Positions 53,703-64,000 of a stretch of DNA of 64,000 bases are shown here, piece by piece. Source of the DNA: Tricholoma matsutake (Eukaryota; Basidiomycota; Agaricomycetes; Agaricales; Tricholomataceae); contig AP026540.1 in NCBI GenBank assembly GCA_026075535.2, forward strand, positions 9,114,001 through 9,178,000. The letters are read 5' to 3'. The notes beneath the pieces were generated by a model, which was given only the letters and a program-made list of their open reading frames with translations, was not told the DNA's origin and did no database searches. The stretch's first letter is position 1; every line of letters starts with the position of its first letter. Both the position numbers and the translations under genes were made by a program.

Positions 53703-54911
53703 ATGATCTGTAAACTCAAGCGACCCTTCGACGAACTTACTCTTTCGAAGCAAAAATTCGCTAAGCCTGGTCAATCAGCGACAACCAGCGTTTCTTTGGC
53801 AGTCGAAGATCTGTCGGAAGATCAAGTCATCATTGCGTAAGTCCCAGACACATATCCAATGAGTATGACTCAAGACGATGTAAACAAGGATCATGGGTCC
53901 AACAGGATCTGGTAAAAGCTCGGTGAGGTCAATCTGGGTCAGCCATTGTTGTTACTTATGCGTCTCAGTTCATTGGTACTGCGACAAGAAGTGACGTTGG
54001 CGTTGGCCACGCATTGCAGTCCTGCACTACTGAGATTAATATGGTCAAGCTAGATTTTGTCGATTCGTTCGAAAGGACCGATTTCGACATTGTCTTTGTC
54101 GATACGCCTGGTTTTGACGACACCAATAAGACAGATGTGGAAATTTTGGAAATGCTTGCTGATTGGTTGACTAAAACGTGAGTCTGTGTCGTCTGGTACA
54201 AATTCAAACTTCATTATTGTCATTTAGTTATCAAAGCAAAATCACTTTAGCTGGCATTTTGTACTTTCACCGGATTTCTGACAATCGGATGGCAGGAACG
54301 CCGCTCAAAAATTTACGCATGTTTAGGGAGCTGTGTGGCAAAAAGGCTCTGGAGAATATTATTCTAGTAACGACAATGTGGGACGAGGTTGATGAAGACG
54401 TAGGAACCCAAAGAGAAAAAGAATTGAGAGGGAAATACTGGAAGGCGATGATCGACCAAGGTTCCGCGACTGCTCGCTACCATGGCACATTAGATTCGGC
54501 ATGGGACATAGTAGAGCACTTCACGACTCAGCGTCAGGCTGTCCTGCTTCAGAGCGAGATGGTTGACCTCGAAAAACAGCTCCCTGAAACAACCGCCGGT
54601 CGGGAATTGTACACGGATCTCGAGGTTCTCGTCAAAAAGCAGCAGCATATCCTTCAGCAAATTCGCGCAGAGACCAAGAGGCACGAGACTGAACAGAATC
54701 AGAGGATTCTGCAAGCTTTAAAAGCCGAATACGAAACCGTACGACAGCAGCTAAACAGCACGATGAACGAGATGCAAAGGTTGAAACTACCCTTGGGCAA
54801 ACGCCTGCTTCGCTTAGTTTGGACTCCTATAGGTTTAACGGGGAACAAGTCTCGGTGAGTTTTAACCGTTTGAATTACTCACATATGTGATCCAATTCTT
54901 TGCACAGTTGA
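53703..54911 (+). CDS. P-loop GTPase of the AIG1-like family, gene 2
   Basis: Exons 53703-53836, 53889-53922, 53969-54177, 54228-54854 and 54908-54911 give 335 aa. Seen: QVIIAIMGPTGSGKSS (G1), GVGHALQSCTTEI (Thr of the switch I region), IVFVDTPGFDDT (G3), LYFHRISDNRMAGTPLKNL, IILVTTMWDEVDED, and a C-terminal coiled coil of about 110 residues (LEKQLPETTAGRELYTDL ... MQRLKLPLGKRLLRLV). The start at 53703 is in frame and gives a 44-residue leader. It may instead be an inner part of a longer protein with the repeat exons upstream. Closest in the window to gene 4 and the G domain of gene 1. Confidence 0.88.
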
Positions 54912-55122
54912 TCTTGTCCTGTCTGTAGATCAGACATCCATCCTCTCAATAATAATTTCGTTTTGTTAACTGTCATCGTGACCGTCACTCCTTTCGAATA
55001 GCATTGGTTGCATCATTCGTAATAGTACATAATCCACTACGCTCAAGCTGCCCGATGGTCATAAACTGAGATAATGCAATGTTACAAGTTATCGACACAA
55101 CTCAGCGGCTTCGAGATGACGA

Positions 55123-55931
55123 CTAAAGTCGATCGCGAGTACTTGTCCCCAGTAGTAGGTCGACTATTTTCCAAGCAGACTCTGTGGTGTGGTCAAAGCG
55201 GGTCATACCAGATCCAAGCGCAATCATCGTCCCCCAAACATCACGAATTTTCTCCTCACGGTGATGGGCTGTCGGAGGGTCGACTTGACCCCACATTGTT
55301 GTCGCAAGAAGAACTCTCTGTGGTAACACATATCCTTCCCATGATTTTTGAAACATCATAAGATGTGCATAAGGCGACTCTGTCAGTCGTACATCGGATA
55401 TTCGATGTAGGTACAGGATACCTGCGACCTGATTTTTTCGGTCATAGCTTTTAGAAATTAGTGTTTGGCTTCATTTATTTCCAAGACTCGGAGTCGCTCA
55501 CGTTTTCGACATCCATGTCATAATTTCCTTTCCAATTTCAGCTACAGGCTTCGTGTTATGATTGAAGGCAGGAGTATCAACGAAGACGACGCTTCGGCCG
55601 CGTTCATCCCCAGGGTACGTGCATTTGACACCTTGCACTTCTCCAGTGCATGACTCCAGGCCATGATTGATCGACACCTGGTTGCCGTTTGTCGCAATAT
55701 TGATAAACTAACTAGATTAAAGATTTTTCGTCATCCGTTGGCCCAAGAAACTCACAGAACTTTTTCCCGCCCCTGTAGGCCCTATCACGCTGAAGTTGAC
55801 GGGCGAACACAAATTAATATATGAACGCATCGAAAACGTGACACGTACACAATGATGATGTCCTCACTAACGATTTCATCGATCTTCACTCGGCGGGCGA
55901 ACAGGTTCTTGAAGAATTTACGCAGGCCCAT
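55123..55931 (-). CDS. P-loop GTPase-like gene 3, short and divergent (possible pseudogene)
   Basis: Exons 55931-55849, 55789-55756, 55707-55502 and 55447-55123 give 215 aa with the same intron positions as the neighbours. Seen: IIVVIGPTGAGKSS (G1) and GLESCTGEV, but the G3 motif reads VDTPAFNHNT in place of VDTPGFDDT, and the signature reads HRISDVRLTESPYAHL in place of HRISDNRMAGTPLKNL. It stops shortly after SAWKIVDLLLG, so the coiled-coil tail is missing. The frame is open and the splice sites are good, so it may be expressed. Loss of the G3 Gly and the following Asp residues makes GTP hydrolysis doubtful. Confidence 0.75.
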
Positions 55932-56272
55932 TCGAAATGTTCTTTAGGGGTGACTCCCCGGCCAGCAGGGGATCCAAATTTGATAATACATTGACATGTG
56001 TTAGCAATGCTCTTCACTGCTGTATGCGCCTTGCTATTTCGTAGACCGGTACCCACGAACCAGATCCAGATCGATGGTCCGATCAAAAACGGTTTTGAAA
56101 TGGTTTGCCTCGAGTGTTACAATTGCATGCCAGATGGCAACATTGATAACGACCCTCGTTTCAACCAGACCTCTTGGCACGCGTATACAGCACATCGGAC
56201 TTGGTCCACATGACGTAGAAAAGGGATACGTATAACCCCCCGACCCCCCGGAACTTGAAGCTCTGCTCTGAA

Positions 56273-57399
56273 ATGAACCAAACCGTTAAAGTGAGCGTGA
56301 ATAATGTCTCTCGCAATGACATTATTATCGCGTTCGTAATTCTTTCTTCTAATGTGATTCCAAAACTCAGTCATTCGTATTGAATATTGCAGTGTTATGG
56401 GGCCCACTGGAGTTGGAAAAAGCACAGTAAGAATGATTCACTCGCGATTTCTTCACGTCCTCACAGTCGCCCGCAGTTTATCGATCTTGCAACTGGACTG
56501 GGAGGGAGAACTGTAGGAAACACACTAGAATCATGCACAGCACATGTTCAGGCTGTAAGAACGTCACATCCGACCGCTGGAAAGCCCATCGTGTTTGTGG
56601 ATACACCAGGTTTTGACGATTCCACCATGTCAGATACGGAAGTTCTGCGAATGATTGCTGAATGGCTAGAAAAAACGTGCGGCCAACTACTCTTCTAATG
56701 GTTCATCTTTTGATTATAGCATCCCAGTTACAAACGGCAGATCAAACTTGCAGGGATTATATACATGCATCGAATCTCTGACAATCGTATGGCTGGAGCG
56801 CCACAGAAGAATTTACACGTATTCGCGAATTTATGTGGCGACGAAGCGATGCATAAGGTAATTCTTGCGACGACAATGTGGAATAAAGTCAAAGAAGACA
56901 CTGGAGCACGGCGAGAGATGGAGCTGAAGGAGGAATACTGGAAAGCGATGTTGGAGAAAAACTCCACTGCCGTGCGCTTTTACGGAACATCTCAATCTGC
57001 TTGGAATATCGTCGACGAAATCATCCGAAGCCCAAACAGATCTCCTCTCCTCCTACAAGAGGAATTGGTTGACTTCCACAAGCGTTTGAGTGAGACCAAG
57101 GCAGGCATCACGCTCTACGAAGAGCTTAGAAACTTGGTTTCCCTCCACAATGATGCGGTCCGGAAGCTGCAAGAAGAGGCTCGAATACAGAACAATCCTC
57201 TTCTTGTACAAGAGTTAGACGCCCAATCTGAGGCGGTTCGAGAGCAAATTCGGAAAACACTCGATCAGATCCAGGAAATGCGTATCCCGCTCGGGAGGCG
57301 TATTCGTTCGCTTTTTATGTTCAAGAGACTGAGCAAGGTAAGCTTCTATGAGAGCCTCTTCTCGGTGTCGATGTTGAACTCCAGAAAGTAGAGACGTGA
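56273..57399 (+). CDS. P-loop GTPase of the AIG1-like family, gene 4
   Basis: Exons 56273-56331, 56393-56426, 56477-56676, 56728-57337 and 57385-57399 give 305 aa. Seen: NDIIIAVMGPTGVGKST (G1), TLESCTAHV, IVFVDTPGFDDS (G3), IYMHRISDNRMAGAPQKNL, VILATTMWNKVKED, and a helical tail (EELRNLVSLHNDAVRKLQEE ... IPLGRRIRSLF). The last intron (57338-57384) is optional: reading through also gives an in-frame stop at 57389-57391. The leader is only about 15 residues. Exon phases match genes 1-3. Confidence 0.88.
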
Positions 57400-57656
57400 A
57401 TGAGTCGCTTAACGCTTTAGTTACATAAGCCCCACATACTAAAACGAGTCTAGTCAGCCGGTAGTTAACTTGAAGGCAGGGGTCGATATAATTCAATCCT
57501 AAGTTATATTCATCCGCGTTTGGTATATTCTAGCTACGTCTGGCTTGTTTAATGGCTTTTTGGCCTGGGTCAGCTCCTCAGCATATATCAGCGACGACAC
57601 TGGAGATGTAAGTCTCCTATAGCGAAGGCATCCAATTGCTGTGTACAATGTACAGC
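57400..57656. other. Intergenic region after GTPase gene 4
   Basis: 257 bp between the last GTPase gene and the next repeat. No gene or named motif is seen. Confidence 0.3.
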
Positions 57657-58063
57657 GTGACTGTCTAACTATGTGGTCACGTGACTACCTGGAGTCAGGT
57701 GCCCACACACCCTACTCCATCTGCACACCTCCAAAAAAAGGCGATGTCCTCATCGCCAAAACAAAAAAAGCTGAAAGCAGAACAATAGGTATAGGAATAA
57801 TATAAACAATATAACTGGAAAAATTCTATGGGTGATAAAAAAATAATGAAGACTCAACAAGGTGCCCATCCCAAAGCTCGAAGCACTCTACTCAGATCTG
57901 CCAGTCGAGGGTCACTGTTCCAATCAAGTTTTTGGGGGGGGCTCATGAGATACAGGACTTGGAATGGATATAGCCAGTTTGCCTGAGCCTAGTCCCAAGG
58001 GATGCCTGTGGGTGACAATAGGTCCTGTGGTCCACACCGGTCAACCTCATCGAGTGAATGAAT
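57657..58063 (-). mobile_element. Fragment of the non-autonomous LTR element family
   Basis: Matches 26860-27260 through the LTR part (CATGACTACCTGGAGT, CCTACTCCATCTG) and the adjoining interior (GGTGCCCATCCCAAAGCTC, GGGGGGGGCTCATGAGATACAGG, CCACACCGGTC, CATCGAGTGAATGAAT). Both ends are truncated. Same orientation as the full copy. Confidence 0.75.
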
Positions 58064-58435
58064 CATCAGCAAAAGTGCACAGACTGGGTATCGCCAGGTG
58101 AACCATATATTTTCCCACAAATATTGGCATACCTTGGATTGTGATTGGCTACCTTTCTGCAGCCAGGTATTGTACATCCAATTTTGTCGCAACTAGGTAT
58201 TCTGTCCAAAATATGAGCTAGCCAGGTATAGTAGGATTAAGATGTAGATCAATAGGGATAGACTGGAACTAACTGGTAAAATTCTTGTATACCTTATCAA
58301 ACTTTTTGTTGCAACTGCAAGGTAGCTTGCAACTTGATCACGACCATCTAAGCTTAAGCAAAGTTTGGTGCTACTTTGAAAGGTTATATTAGATTGGAAC
58401 ACCAATCCAAATCTCAATCATTTAACCATCTAGTA
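58064..58435. other. Spacer between LTR-element fragment and Plavaka transposase
   Basis: AT-rich 370 bp with several GCCAGGTAT(A/T)-type short repeats (58094, 58163, 58213). It may be the 3' terminal region of the Plavaka element; no inverted partner was located. Confidence 0.3.
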
Positions 58436-60940
58436 TCACAATTCAGAAAATCCAGTCACATCCACATCATCATCATCCCAGCCCTCTTCACTGTCTTCTG
58501 GACCCAGATTTCCATCATCTTCCACTCCCTCATTGTCCTCCTCTTCTGAATTGACATCATTGAGACCTGCTGGACTGTAGCTGTAATCCTCTTCCTCACT
58601 TTCATGGTCATCTGACTCTGAGTCTGTTTCCATGGGCATGCTTTCTGAGCCCCTGTCATGGGTATCAGTGAGTTTTTGTAAATTCTCAGCCATCTCATCG
58701 GAAGGTCCAAGTAGTACTGAATTTGCACTCTGTGTTGCTTTGTGACTGACACTGCCACCACAGAAATGCATTACCATATCACGATCCACAAACCTTTGAC
58801 ACAAATAAATAGAGTAGAAGATATGAAAATGACAATCCCACTCACATAGAGACATAATAGTACACCCAATCTTTGTCATTTTTGCATTGTTGTTGTGCAA
58901 TAGATGGGCCAAGAAATTCAGAAGTAGTACCGTAAGCAAAAGCTGGAATCATATGAACCCCTTGAATGACATCTGCAGGGTCAAGGAAGCCAAATGCTCC
59001 TTGTCCTTCCACAAATCCTATGCAATGCAGATGACATGCCTCCCAACCTGCATGATGAGAAAGATCTTGGCCAAACCATTGTACCCAGAGAAAATCCATG
59101 CGTTTTGGGTCACTTAATGAGGATAATGGTCCAACATGCCATACCTCAGTGTGGAAGATCCCAATCATGCGACCATACCAGTTTGGATGGATTTCACTGG
59201 CTTCCCCATCATCTTCATGGGATAGCATCATGATATTGGGGATTAATAGAATCCTGAGAATGCCGAATATCATTTGTAGTGTAATTGATCCAAATTACTT
59301 TGTAGTGATAGATACAATTATTGATGAAATGAATGGTGCTGCACTCCTCATCTGAGTAGATATGCTTGTCGCCGTCAAATATGTGGCCCAGTAGATGAGA
59401 TAACAGATGGTCTCTAAGATTAGGCAAAAAATTCTAATCAGAATATTCATAACTTGATGCTGAATCAACTCAAAAAATGTATGCTAAGTGCAGGATCACC
59501 TGCATTCTTGGTTAACCACTCAATCACATTCTCTGGGTAACAACAAGAATTTGACAAGTGGTGGTGATCCGCTGGAGAAGTCAAAGGGAGAGCCTCCTTG
59601 TCCTCAAATGCCAGCACTGGGGATTTCGTAGTGTCTGGCATGTGACTATGAGATGATGAAGCAACAGAGAGAGAGGATGAAGCGGTGGGGATGCAAGATG
59701 CAAGATTGAAATCTGGATGGTTATGTATGTCCTGACTGCACTGATGGATTCTTCAAAGAATGCATTCATAGCATTGATGTTTTGTAATTTGAGAGGTGAA
59801 AGTCTTGAGTTTGTTAGTGTGGGCATAAACCATTTTACCCATTGATGCTCAAGTTCACCCTGTGTGTTGAAAATCAAAATGTTTTGGATCTTTGTCAATT
59901 AATAAAACTTATGACTTGAGTTGAGTAATTGTTGGTTGTCCCAAAAAGCCAGATTGATGCTACATAGTCACCAAGTGCATGAAGTTTGAATGTACACATG
60001 TTGAAAATCTTTGGCAATGGGCCCTCTCACTTTTTACCTTTTCCCTGTGACTTTCCTTTGGCCACTGCTGCAGCTTGGCGCCAACCTCTAGCAGCCCCTT
60101 CTCGGGGTAGTTCTTGAGTGCAAAAAGCACTACATGTCTTTGTGCCAACGTAGTGCAGTGCCTGTCCAAGTGCTTTTGTAGATTCTTCCAGAAACTGAAG
60201 GGTGGATTCTGTATGCAGGCAAAGTTTGGCAAATGCATGCCATGTACACAACGTGAACAATAGGTCCATTATGATTTTGTTATGTGGAGTAGGGAGCAAT
60301 TCTTTGAAAACAGGCAATGCACACTACCGATCACCATTAGTATGGTCTGTCAAATGAAGAGCTTGCTAAACATCACCTGAAGCAGATCTTCAAAGTCTCA
60401 TGCTGCAAGTTTCTTCATTGCAGATGTGTTGTTGCTGAACTGATGAATAGTTCCCCTACCAAATGTTGGAACCTGTTGATATCTAGATCCAAATCCCATG
60501 GATAAGAGTGATTCGACCTATATAAGAAAGAAACATACCGCTTATTGAGAGTTTGCATATGATCACCACCAGCTGCATACAGAATACATATAAGATGGGT
60601 AAAGACAGCTTTCCAAACCCCAAGTTCAAACTCATGGAGCAAGTCTGGAACAAACATTGAGTGGAACTCAAACCCGAATTTTGATAATTGCATGGAGAAT
60701 GCACCTGATTATATACTACCATGAGATACACATATATAAACATTTATAATAACTCACTCGAGTAGGAATCATCGATGTTGGCTTGAGAATGTTCTCCACA
60801 TTGGAAGGAAGCTGGAGCTTCCAACACTCAGGACTCAAGGGGACTAGGACATGTAAGGAACTTAGTATATTTTGGGGGAGGAAACTAAGATACAGTACAA
60901 TACTCGAAGTATAGACTATATACCAGTGGAATAACATGTG
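58436..60940 (-). pseudogene. Plavaka (KDZ-like) transposase, C-terminal part
   Basis: Minus-strand pieces match Plavaka-type transposases in order: SPECWKLQLPSNVENILKP (60860-60780), MFVPDLLHEFELGVWKAVFTHL (60660-60595), PTPHNKIIMDLLFTLCTWH (60290-60240), ELPREGAARGWRQAAAV (60110-60060), GELEHQWVKWF (59860-59820), LRDHLLSHLLG (59420-59385), HPNWYGRMIGIFH (59190-59150), FLDPADVIQGVHMIPAFAYG (58985-58930), FVDRDMVMHFCGG, and an acidic tail ending at 58436. The DLLHEFELGVWK segment is the most diagnostic. Frames change several times, partly at possible introns, and the N-terminal half is missing, so it is inactive. Confidence 0.82.
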
Positions 60941-61450
60941 ATAATGGATGCATGTAATAATGGATTGCTGATGTAAGAGGAATTTTTACACTCTCCCATA
61001 CTCCAAAAAAAATGACTGGGGGGGGGGCTTGTATCAACAAGTCATAGGCACACTTTACATGTCGGTGAAAACATTGAGTTGCCTGGTAGTGGACTGATGA
61101 TGAAAGTGGGCATTGAACATGGCAGGCATTGACAAGGACTGGTGTTGATGAAGGTGGGGACAGGTGTTGACAAGGACTGGTGTATGACAGAAATGGGCAA
61201 GGACAAGGATGCTGACAGGCAGGTGACAGAGGGGGGGGAGGGCGTGGTCCATGTGGTCAGCATGGCAAGGTTAACAAGCAACTTGTGGGGACAGTGTAAA
61301 TGGCTTGCTAGCATTGACAGGGTGTAACCAAACATAACTTTATGTGTCTGTAAGAACACTGAGTCATGGAGTCAGGTGTTGTCAGAACTAGGTGATGACT
61401 GTGATTCCTGCATGCTTGAAGAATGTAGCCAAGCTGAGTGTGAGCTGGGA
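60941..61450. other. Repeat-like spacer with poly-G tract
   Basis: Contains TGACTGGGGGGGGGGCTTG at 61013, reminiscent of the G-tract in the non-autonomous LTR family, and GACAAGGACTGGTGTTGA-type short direct repeats at 61130-61190. No coding region is supported. Confidence 0.3.
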
Positions 61451-61479
61451 GACTTTCGATCTGATCTCCTGACGAGAGG

Positions 61480-62860
61480 GGTCAGAGAGGGGAACTGGGG
61501 TCATTGTGTGTGATGTGGCGAGTGTCAGGGGCAGGATGGGGGGCAAGGCAGGGTTCCCAGGGCAGATTTGGTTGGGTGCAGATGAGGCAGGAATACCATG
61601 GGCAGCAGTGATGGCATAGGAAAATGTTAAAACATGAAGTAGCAGAGGAGGGGTTCCACATCTTCTGCCCAGTCAAAATGCACAGGAGGTGGTGAAATGG
61701 CTGGTTTAGGGCTGTGCTAGGATGAACTGGGGTATACGGGCCCATACCGGGATGCAGGAGGCAAATGGGGAGCTTCCCTGTATGTAGACAATGTAGGTGG
61801 GGGCATAGATGATGTGGAAATGCAGGGGGATGTTGGCATCATTGTCTGTGACATAGTAGGGGCAGTGGGGGGCTCAGGGTGTTGAACAGGGGTTACAGGA
61901 ACAAGCTGGGGGAGCACCGATGGTCCAGGGAGCATGTGCCATTGATTTTTGGGTGCCAGGTTTTGTTCTGAGAGGGGGAGCAGGGGTCATTGAATATGAC
62001 ATGGTAGTTTTGCCAGGTGGTTTGATGATTTTGATGGGAGTCTGTGGGATGAGATGGGGGATGCTGGGAGGTGTTGAGGGTTTTGCAGGTCATCGTTTGG
62101 GTTGACCAAGCCTGCAGGGCTCATCCATGGAGTAGACGATGCGTTCTGATGAGCACACATGCTCGTCATCTTGCAAATCAATTGGCTGGGCTGTAGATGG
62201 TCTCTGTACATTGTTTTCAGCTAGCATATCAATCACTGAGGTGTTGGTGGTCAGCTGGGCATCTGACATGGCTGTAGTTGTCATTTTGCAGGTGTTTACA
62301 GCAGGAGTGGCCACTGTTGTTGGCAGTGACATGGCGGTGGCAAGGGGGGGCTCAGGACACGAGAGGAGGGGCTGGGGAGTCTCTAGGGGTGCTGTAGACT
62401 GAGTCGGCAGTGTGCGCTGTTATTTTCTGGCTGTTGGGAGCAGGATTGTGGCAGGGGACGAGGTGCTGGTGGTGGTTGTCAATGTTGTTGTCGATGTTGC
62501 TAGGGACTGTGCAGGCATCATTAGGGGTGACGTGGCAGCATTGAGGGGAGTGCCGGGGTGTGGGTCAAAGGTTTGCATTGCCATTTCTGTGGTATTGGGA
62601 GTGGCTTGGGTTTTTGTTGTTGTTCTGGAGCTGCCAGTAGTGGTCCCGAGTCGGGCAGAGCAGGGGGTTGGGCCATCGTTAACAAACATGTTGACGGTGA
62701 CGTGGCAGTCATGCTGTACATTTTGGGGTGTTCAACGAGGGTCAAGAGGGCAAGATGGGGGCAACAGGGTGATGTGGGAGGTGTTCTGGGCTTTTGTTTC
62801 AAGTCCTGGGGTGAGCAGAGTCATTCCTTCAAGTAAACGACATGTTTTTGACAAGCACAT
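61480..62860 (-). pseudogene. Degenerate Pro/Thr-rich ORFs with an FDWAED motif
   Basis: Minus-strand frames (62860-62420, 62332-61893, 61935-61482) encode Pro/Thr/Ser-rich text with short runs such as ATSTTTLTTTTSTSSPATI. Near 61680-61640 one frame reads FDWAEDVEPL, matching the RFDWAEDAES motif of the cargo ORF at 27354-27746. It is probably a relative of that cargo gene without the LTRs. Repeated TCTCATCCATGG / ATGTTTGTTAACG-type segments suggest internal duplication (compare 62140-62330 with 62840-63020). Confidence 0.4.
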
Positions 62861-63151
62861 TTGCTCATCCTCGCATAACATCGTTTGTTGGGCTATAGAC
62901 CATTTATGTACATCATTTAGGGCCTGGCACTTGGTATACAAGGTGGTAGTGGTCCTCTGGCAGCTAGTTGTTGCCCTACTAGTCATCACAGAGGTGGTTG
63001 CACCAGGAGTTGCCACCATTGTTGGTGATGATGTGGTGCTGGCAGTGGGTAGGGGGTGGAACAGGGAACTGGGGCTTGGTCAGGCTGCTGTGGAAGGGCC
63101 TGCAAGTGTGTGCTGTTGATTCTGAGCTGTGGCTGGCTGTTTTGAGAATTG

Positions 63152-63565
63152 CTAGTGACATGGTTGCAGTAGTAGTCGATGATGTTGGTAACAGTGATCA
63201 ATGCCAGTGACAATTCCTCCAATGATCCCTACAAGTGTACTGGTGCTGATGGCTTTGGAGGTGCTAGGCACAGAGGTCTGTATGGTGCCTAGCTGGGGAG
63301 AAGAAGTGGTTGAGGCAGTGGTAGTTACAGATGTGACAGTTGAAGACGAGGGTGGGGGGGTGGTTGTAGAGGGTGTGGACATGGTGCTCAAAGACAAAGA
63401 GGTCAAAGACATTGTAGTGGAAGTTGAAGTTGTGCTAACACTGGTACTAGAGGTAGTACTGGTGATTGTACTGGTGGTAGAGCTGCTATTAGAAGTGGTG
63501 GTGGTAGTAGTTGATGTTCTTGAGGGTGAAAGGAATATAGTACTGCCTCCTTGAGAGGATGTCAT
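63152..63565 (-). CDS. Ser/Thr-rich putative membrane protein, fragment
   Basis: 137 codons from MTSSQGGSTIF. About 100 residues are Ser/Thr repeats, followed by a short hydrophobic stretch (TLVGIIGGIVTGI) that looks like the start of a transmembrane helix, after which the frame runs into low-quality sequence. Many basidiomycete single-pass surface proteins have this Ser/Thr stalk plus glycine-rich helix. Here the cytosolic part is not seen, so it is probably truncated or missing a splice. Low-complexity composition makes the call tentative. Confidence 0.35.
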   Translation of the reverse strand: MTSSQGGSTIFLSPSRTSTTTTTTSNSSSTTSTITSTTSSTSVSTTSTSTTMSLTSLSLSTMSTPSTTTPPPSSSTVTSVTTTASTTSSPQLGTIQTSVPSTSKAISTSTLVGIIGGIVTGIDHCYQHHRLLLQPCH

Positions 63566-64000
63566 GTCTGAAGGTTTGGCCAGGCTTTTGCCAGTTTGAA
63601 CTGGAACTAACAGTGACGAAACAAGAGGAGCAAGGCCCCCCTGTCAACAGATGATAAGCCCTCTATAATGCATATGTTATACAGCATGGATTTGGTGGGT
63701 CATGATTTTGATGCCAATTTGGCAATTTATACAGAGCAAATGACAGTAAAAAAGATTGTGGGGAATGCGGTGAGAAGCTCTTGACCAATGATAGGTCCAC
63801 CTTGTCATTCAAGCTTGGAAAACACATCTACGATCATTGTCAAAGCTCTACAAACCCCTCCAAAGCCCTACAAACCTCTATGAACCTCTACAAAGTCACA
63901 AGAATGCTTCAAAATTCTTTGCAACACCTCAAAATTCTTTGTATGCCTTTGGCTGCCATAATACAATTCCCCCAACCTTTGTACAGCTCAGGATATACAC
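63566..64000. other. Window end, no gene; short degenerate repeats
   Basis: No coding region is supported. 63835-63950 carries degenerate tandem units of CTACAAACC(C)TC and CTCAAAATTCTTTG. Confidence 0.4.

Overview
The window looks like a chromosome segment of a basidiomycete fungus, probably an Agaricomycete. The evidence is: 45-60 nt introns in every host gene; aspartate/glutamate-carrier, Trm5 and Gos1 proteins of recognisably fungal type; a Plavaka (KDZ-like) transposase; Ty3/gypsy and Ty1/copia retroelements; and the large P-loop GTPase family with an 'RISDNRMAG' signature that I know from Agaricomycetes. Nothing bacterial, no CRISPR, and no tRNA or rRNA gene was recognised.

Layout. (1) 1-38290 is a stack of nested transposable elements. 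The oldest layer is a minus-strand gypsy relic, element C (about 31323-37756 with interruptions). Gypsy element B (minus) inserted into C. B was then split by gypsy A (minus, 1-4902), by a 20-kb plus-strand chromovirus D (5295-25314) and by a 2.25-kb non-autonomous LTR element (26782-29034). D was split by a hAT-like element (10409-16978), which itself received copia G (10645-16386), and by copia H (17005-24460). H holds a 706-bp solo LTR and a 1.2-kb insertion. Most nestings are proven by target-site duplications and by coding frames that rejoin across the insertion. (2) 38574-49078 is a compact run of host genes: GOS1 (Golgi SNARE), a TatD/Scn1-type hydrolase, TRM5 (tRNA m1G37 methyltransferase), a calcium-binding mitochondrial aspartate/glutamate carrier, a secreted Thr-rich protein and a TXNDC17-type thioredoxin. 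(3) 49542-57399 is a cluster of four related P-loop GTPase genes, one preceded by (or fused to) an array of symmetric 96-nt-type exons. (4) 57657-64000 returns to repeats: a fragment of the non-autonomous LTR element, the C-terminal part of a Plavaka transposase on the minus strand, and Thr/Ser/Pro-rich minus-strand ORFs.

Exon models were built by hand from splice signals and remembered family alignments. Each complete host CDS has a length divisible by three after splicing, which supports the models. The housekeeping genes act in separate processes (Golgi trafficking, tRNA modification, mitochondrial transport) and show no operon-like logic. SCN1 and TRM5 share a very short divergent promoter. 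The GTPases are probably tandem or inverted duplicates; their biological role is not established from sequence. Retroelement decay is dominated by C-to-T/G-to-A changes at CpG, consistent with cytosine methylation of transposons.
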